Origin: JACOVP01 sp964390715
GTDB taxonomy: Archaea; Nanobdellota; Nanobdellia; SCGC-AAA011-G17; UBA489
Direction: 5' to 3'
Length of the DNA: 14,293 nucleotides
NCBI GenBank assembly: GCA_964390715.1
Contig: CAYMIM010000025.1
Span: 1 to 14,293, forward strand
Part shown: one piece after another, positions 12,853 to 14,293 of the stretch
Position numbering within the stretch: position 1 is the stretch's first letter
Layout of the letters: every line of letters begins with the position of its first letter
Made by a program: the position numbers and the translations under genes
The notes under the pieces: model-generated
Seen by the model: the letters and a program-made list of their open reading frames with translations, nothing else
Database searches by the model: none
Told to the model about the DNA's origin: nothing

Positions 12853-12867
12853 CCGCAAGATTTACGG
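12853..12867 (+). promoter_or_regulatory. CCG-N9-CGG element upstream of radC fragment 2
   Basis: CCGCAAGATTTACGG shares CCGCAAGAT and the outer CCG/CGG inverted ends with the element at 13129. Here the spacing to the TATA (12897-12905) is 33 rather than 17 bases, that is 16 bases longer. Confidence 0.5.
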
Positions 12868-12930
12868 CTGTAGACGCTTTTTCCTGATTTTTCTTAAACT
12901 ATACGCATCTTGTTTATTGCTCTTGTTGGT

Positions 12931-13038
12931 ATGGAAATTACTGATCAACCTTTTTTCACAAGGCCACGCTATAAATTATACACGCGGGGAGCTTCCTCAC
13001 CAGACACTGTAGAATTGATGGCTCTGGCATGCAAGTGA
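12931..13038 (+). pseudogene. RadC N-terminal fragment 2
   Basis: This 35-residue ORF starts MEITDQPFFTRPRYKLYTRG and then reads ASSPDTVELMALACK before TGA. It matches fragment 1 almost residue for residue over the first 20 positions (ITDQPFFTRP-YKLYT-GA). It breaks after EL, where RadC would continue LAILLGRG. Many codon-level differences from fragment 1 show that the copies are not recent. The promoter elements (12853-12867; TATA near 12900, 30 bases before the ATG) are retained. The 150 bases to the next gene hold no further RadC sequence that I can see. Confidence 0.65.
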
Positions 13039-13128
13039 TATCGTTGTTCCGATATTCTCGTAAGATTTTCGAAACATTAACCGTCTAGCGAAAATACCTG
13101 TCTAAGTCTCAGAAGATGTCCATATTGT

Positions 13129-13143
13129 CCGCAAGATATCCGG
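13129..13143 (+). promoter_or_regulatory. CCG-N9-CGG element upstream of the YhcG/RadC chimera
   Basis: CCGCAAGATATCCGG lies 17 bases before ATATG of the TATA region (aaaacatatgaa, 13157-13168), just as at fragment 1. A weaker look-alike (CGTAAGATTTTCG, 13069-13081) lies about 60 bases upstream. Confidence 0.5.
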
Positions 13144-13188
13144 TATTTTTTAAGTAAAACATATGAAAACCTTTGCACTCACTTACTC

Positions 13189-13551
13189 ATGATTCATAAA
13201 CGTTATTTAGCTTCACGACAACCTTATACGCACTTAATAAGCACCATAGGGCAGATCCTGGAAGAAGGCAGAAGAAAGGCATTGCAGTCTGTAAATCAAA
13301 TTCTAGTAAAGACCTACTGGGAGATTGGCAAGCAGATTGTTGAGTTTGAGCAACAAGGAAAAGAAAAAGCAGAATATGGCGCTGACACATTGGACACCGC
13401 TGAACTGCTGGCTATTTTGCTTGGACGAGGGAGCAAAGGAGAAAGTGTGCTAGAGTTAAGCCATAAACTCCTCAAGGACTATAATTTACACGGATTAGAA
13501 ACTTTAGTATTTTTATCTTATCGTCATTTCTTGATTTCCAATTACTTCTAA
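13189..13551 (+). pseudogene. Chimera of DUF1016 (YhcG) N-terminus and RadC N-terminus
   Basis: Residues about 13-62 match the DUF1016 N-terminal domain of YhcG/PDDEXK nucleases: ISTIGQILEEGRRKALQSVN and TYWEIGKQIVEFEQQGKEKA. From the EYGA junction the frame continues as RadC: DTLDTAELLAILLGRGSKGE, then SVLELSHKLLKDY. The last residues (VFLSYRHFLISNYF) are antisense to the 3' end of the opposing protease gene, so neither the nuclease domain nor the JAB domain is present. The 120-residue frame is intact, with a TATA 27 bases before the ATG, so the peptide may be made. Most likely it is a recombination relic. Confidence 0.75.
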
Positions 13552-14157
13552 TCCCTCTAGATTACTCCATAATACTTTGATAGACGCTATGGCTCCTGGC
13601 TCAGTTTTTTCTTTTAATAATTTGAGCATATTCTTCTTTGTTATCATGGCTGATTTCTCTACCGCCTCTTTCGCTGTATTTCCTTTAAGCAACGCGCTGA
13701 CAATACTATTCGATGGCTCTAAAAATTGTTTCGCGACGTTATCATTGAGAGGTTTAGTTACCCATTCTTCATTGTGCCAAAATCTGAAGGGAACAGTGTA
13801 ACCAATAAAACATCCTCCACTACATGCTTTCCCTAGAGATGCCGCTGACCAGCACGCTCTTGCATACACTAGTTTATTATCAAGCAAGTGATGATTTTTG
13901 TCTTCTTCTACAAGAACTTCTTCTTTTTGAGTCCTTTTATCACCATAGATTCTTTTTTCATCACCATGCGCGTTAAAGAAGATGAATATTGGATTTTTAT
14001 CTTTAACAATCTTCATAAAATTTTCTGGTGTTAGTCTTGGTCTTTGGAGATCAATATAAGGGATGCCTTTTTCTTCTGCTTCTTTCATAAGTAGACCAGC
14101 ATAATAATACAAATAGTTTGTCGCGTCATCGTAGGAGGGTCTTGTTACGAGAAACAT
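13513..14157 (-). CDS. Caspase/C25-like cysteine protease, copy 2
   Basis: This 214-residue paralogue of the protein at 11774-12415 starts MFLVTRPSYDDATNYLYYYA. The dyad is conserved: IFIFFNAHGDE (His64) and VYARACWSA (Cys102), followed by FIGYTVPF and KPLNDNVAKQFLEPSN. The C-terminal part has LLKGNTAKEAVEKSAMITKK, matching LLKGNAVGEAYARAKERL in copy 1. Overall identity looks low (roughly a third by eye), so the copies diverged long ago or came separately. The start is three bases after the stop of the upstream small partner, which is coupled as in module 1. The 3' end overlaps the chimera by 39 bases. Confidence 0.75.
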   Translation of the reverse strand: MFLVTRPSYDDATNYLYYYAGLLMKEAEEKGIPYIDLQRPRLTPENFMKIVKDKNPIFIFFNAHGDEKRIYGDKRTQKEEVLVEEDKNHHLLDNKLVYARACWSAASLGKACSGGCFIGYTVPFRFWHNEEWVTKPLNDNVAKQFLEPSNSIVSALLKGNTAKEAVEKSAMITKKNMLKLLKEKTEPGAIASIKVLWSNLEGLEVIGNQEMTIR

Positions 14158-14160
14158 GGT

Positions 14161-14293
14161 TTATTCTGCCAAGAATTTTGATATTTTTCCACTTGCTAAA
14201 TCTTTAATAAATTTTAGTTCCATGTTGACAATTTCTAATCCAATTCGGTCTTCTTTTTCTACATGCTCTTTAAGTTTTTCTTTGTCAAATGTT
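14161..14293 (-). CDS. Small helical partner of the caspase-like protease, copy 2 (partial)
   Basis: The minus strand is open from the window edge for 43 codons to TAA at 14161-14163. It reads TFDKEKLKEHVEKEDRIGLE and then IVNMELKFIKDLASGK up to FLAE. The match to the C-terminal half of the 71-residue protein of module 1 is clear (EHVxKEDxIGxxI and ELxF conserved). Its position directly before the protease is the same. The start is outside the window, so whether a 60-residue third gene also precedes it cannot be seen. Confidence 0.7.
   Translation of the reverse strand, partial: TFDKEKLKEHVEKEDRIGLEIVNMELKFIKDLASGKISKFLAE

Noticed and set aside
11586..13168. The three CCG-N9-CGG copies as a CRISPR-like or phage repeat array
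   Set aside because: There are only three short copies at unequal distances, each tied to a promoter, with no spacer structure.
13039..13188. Possible hairpin TTTTCG...CGAAAA and a fourth CGTAAGATTTTCG element between RadC fragments 2 and 3
   Set aside because: The loop is long, the motif match is partial, and no TATA box or start follows at the expected spacing.
13187..13390. 67-residue minus-strand open frame opposite the DUF1016 part
   Set aside because: It is antisense to a clear domain, its composition is Cys/Ser/Gln-rich shadow-like, and no promoter is seen.

Overview
The window looks archaeal. Most first-in-operon genes have an AT-rich TATA-like box (for example tttataag, tttaaata, atttataaat) centred about 24-30 bases before the start codon, which fits leaderless transcription. 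Genes inside operons instead carry Shine-Dalgarno sequences (AGGAG, GGAGG, GAGG). The gene content (JAMM protease, VKOR, Yip1-type and DoxX-type membrane proteins, PadR, HicBA, HepT/MntA, Cys-repeat lipoprotein) and the many very small ORFs suggest a DPANN-type (Woesearchaeota-like) archaeon. That placement is an inference, not something the sequence proves.

Region 1 (1-3717) is mostly envelope genes: the tail of an unknown gene, a two-TM microprotein diverging from a membrane-anchored JAMM protease with a 39-residue charged follower, a DoxX-like protein, a VKOR disulfide-forming enzyme, a Yip1-like protein and an unrecognised membrane protein. Region 2 (3.7-6.8 kb) holds a four-repeat Cys-rich lipoprotein, a 42-residue zinc-ribbon protein, a HicB/HicA toxin-antitoxin pair and a large beta-propeller-like lipoprotein. 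Region 3 (6.77-8.69 kb) is a self-contained regulon. A PadR repressor diverges from an operon of a Cys-rich helical microprotein, a pirin and a flavin reductase, and matching operator-like palindromes lie at the expected start of each transcript.

Region 4 (8.7-14.3 kb) is an accessory, probably defence-related, island. It holds a DinD/BRO-N protein, an exported DNase I-fold nuclease, and a MntA/HepT toxin-antitoxin pair enclosed by a 131-bp direct repeat that copies the 3' end of the next gene. Its most striking part is two versions of a module encoding a small caspase/C25-like protease (His-Cys dyad) preceded by a tiny helical partner protein. Three broken RadC N-terminal fragments lie in the same interval, two of them running convergently into the 3' ends of the protease genes. 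One is fused to a DUF1016/YhcG N-terminus, and all three sit behind a shared CCG-N9-CGG promoter element. I could not assign the caspase-like module to a named system. It is the best candidate here for an undescribed defence or cell-death module. No tRNA, rRNA or CRISPR array was recognised.
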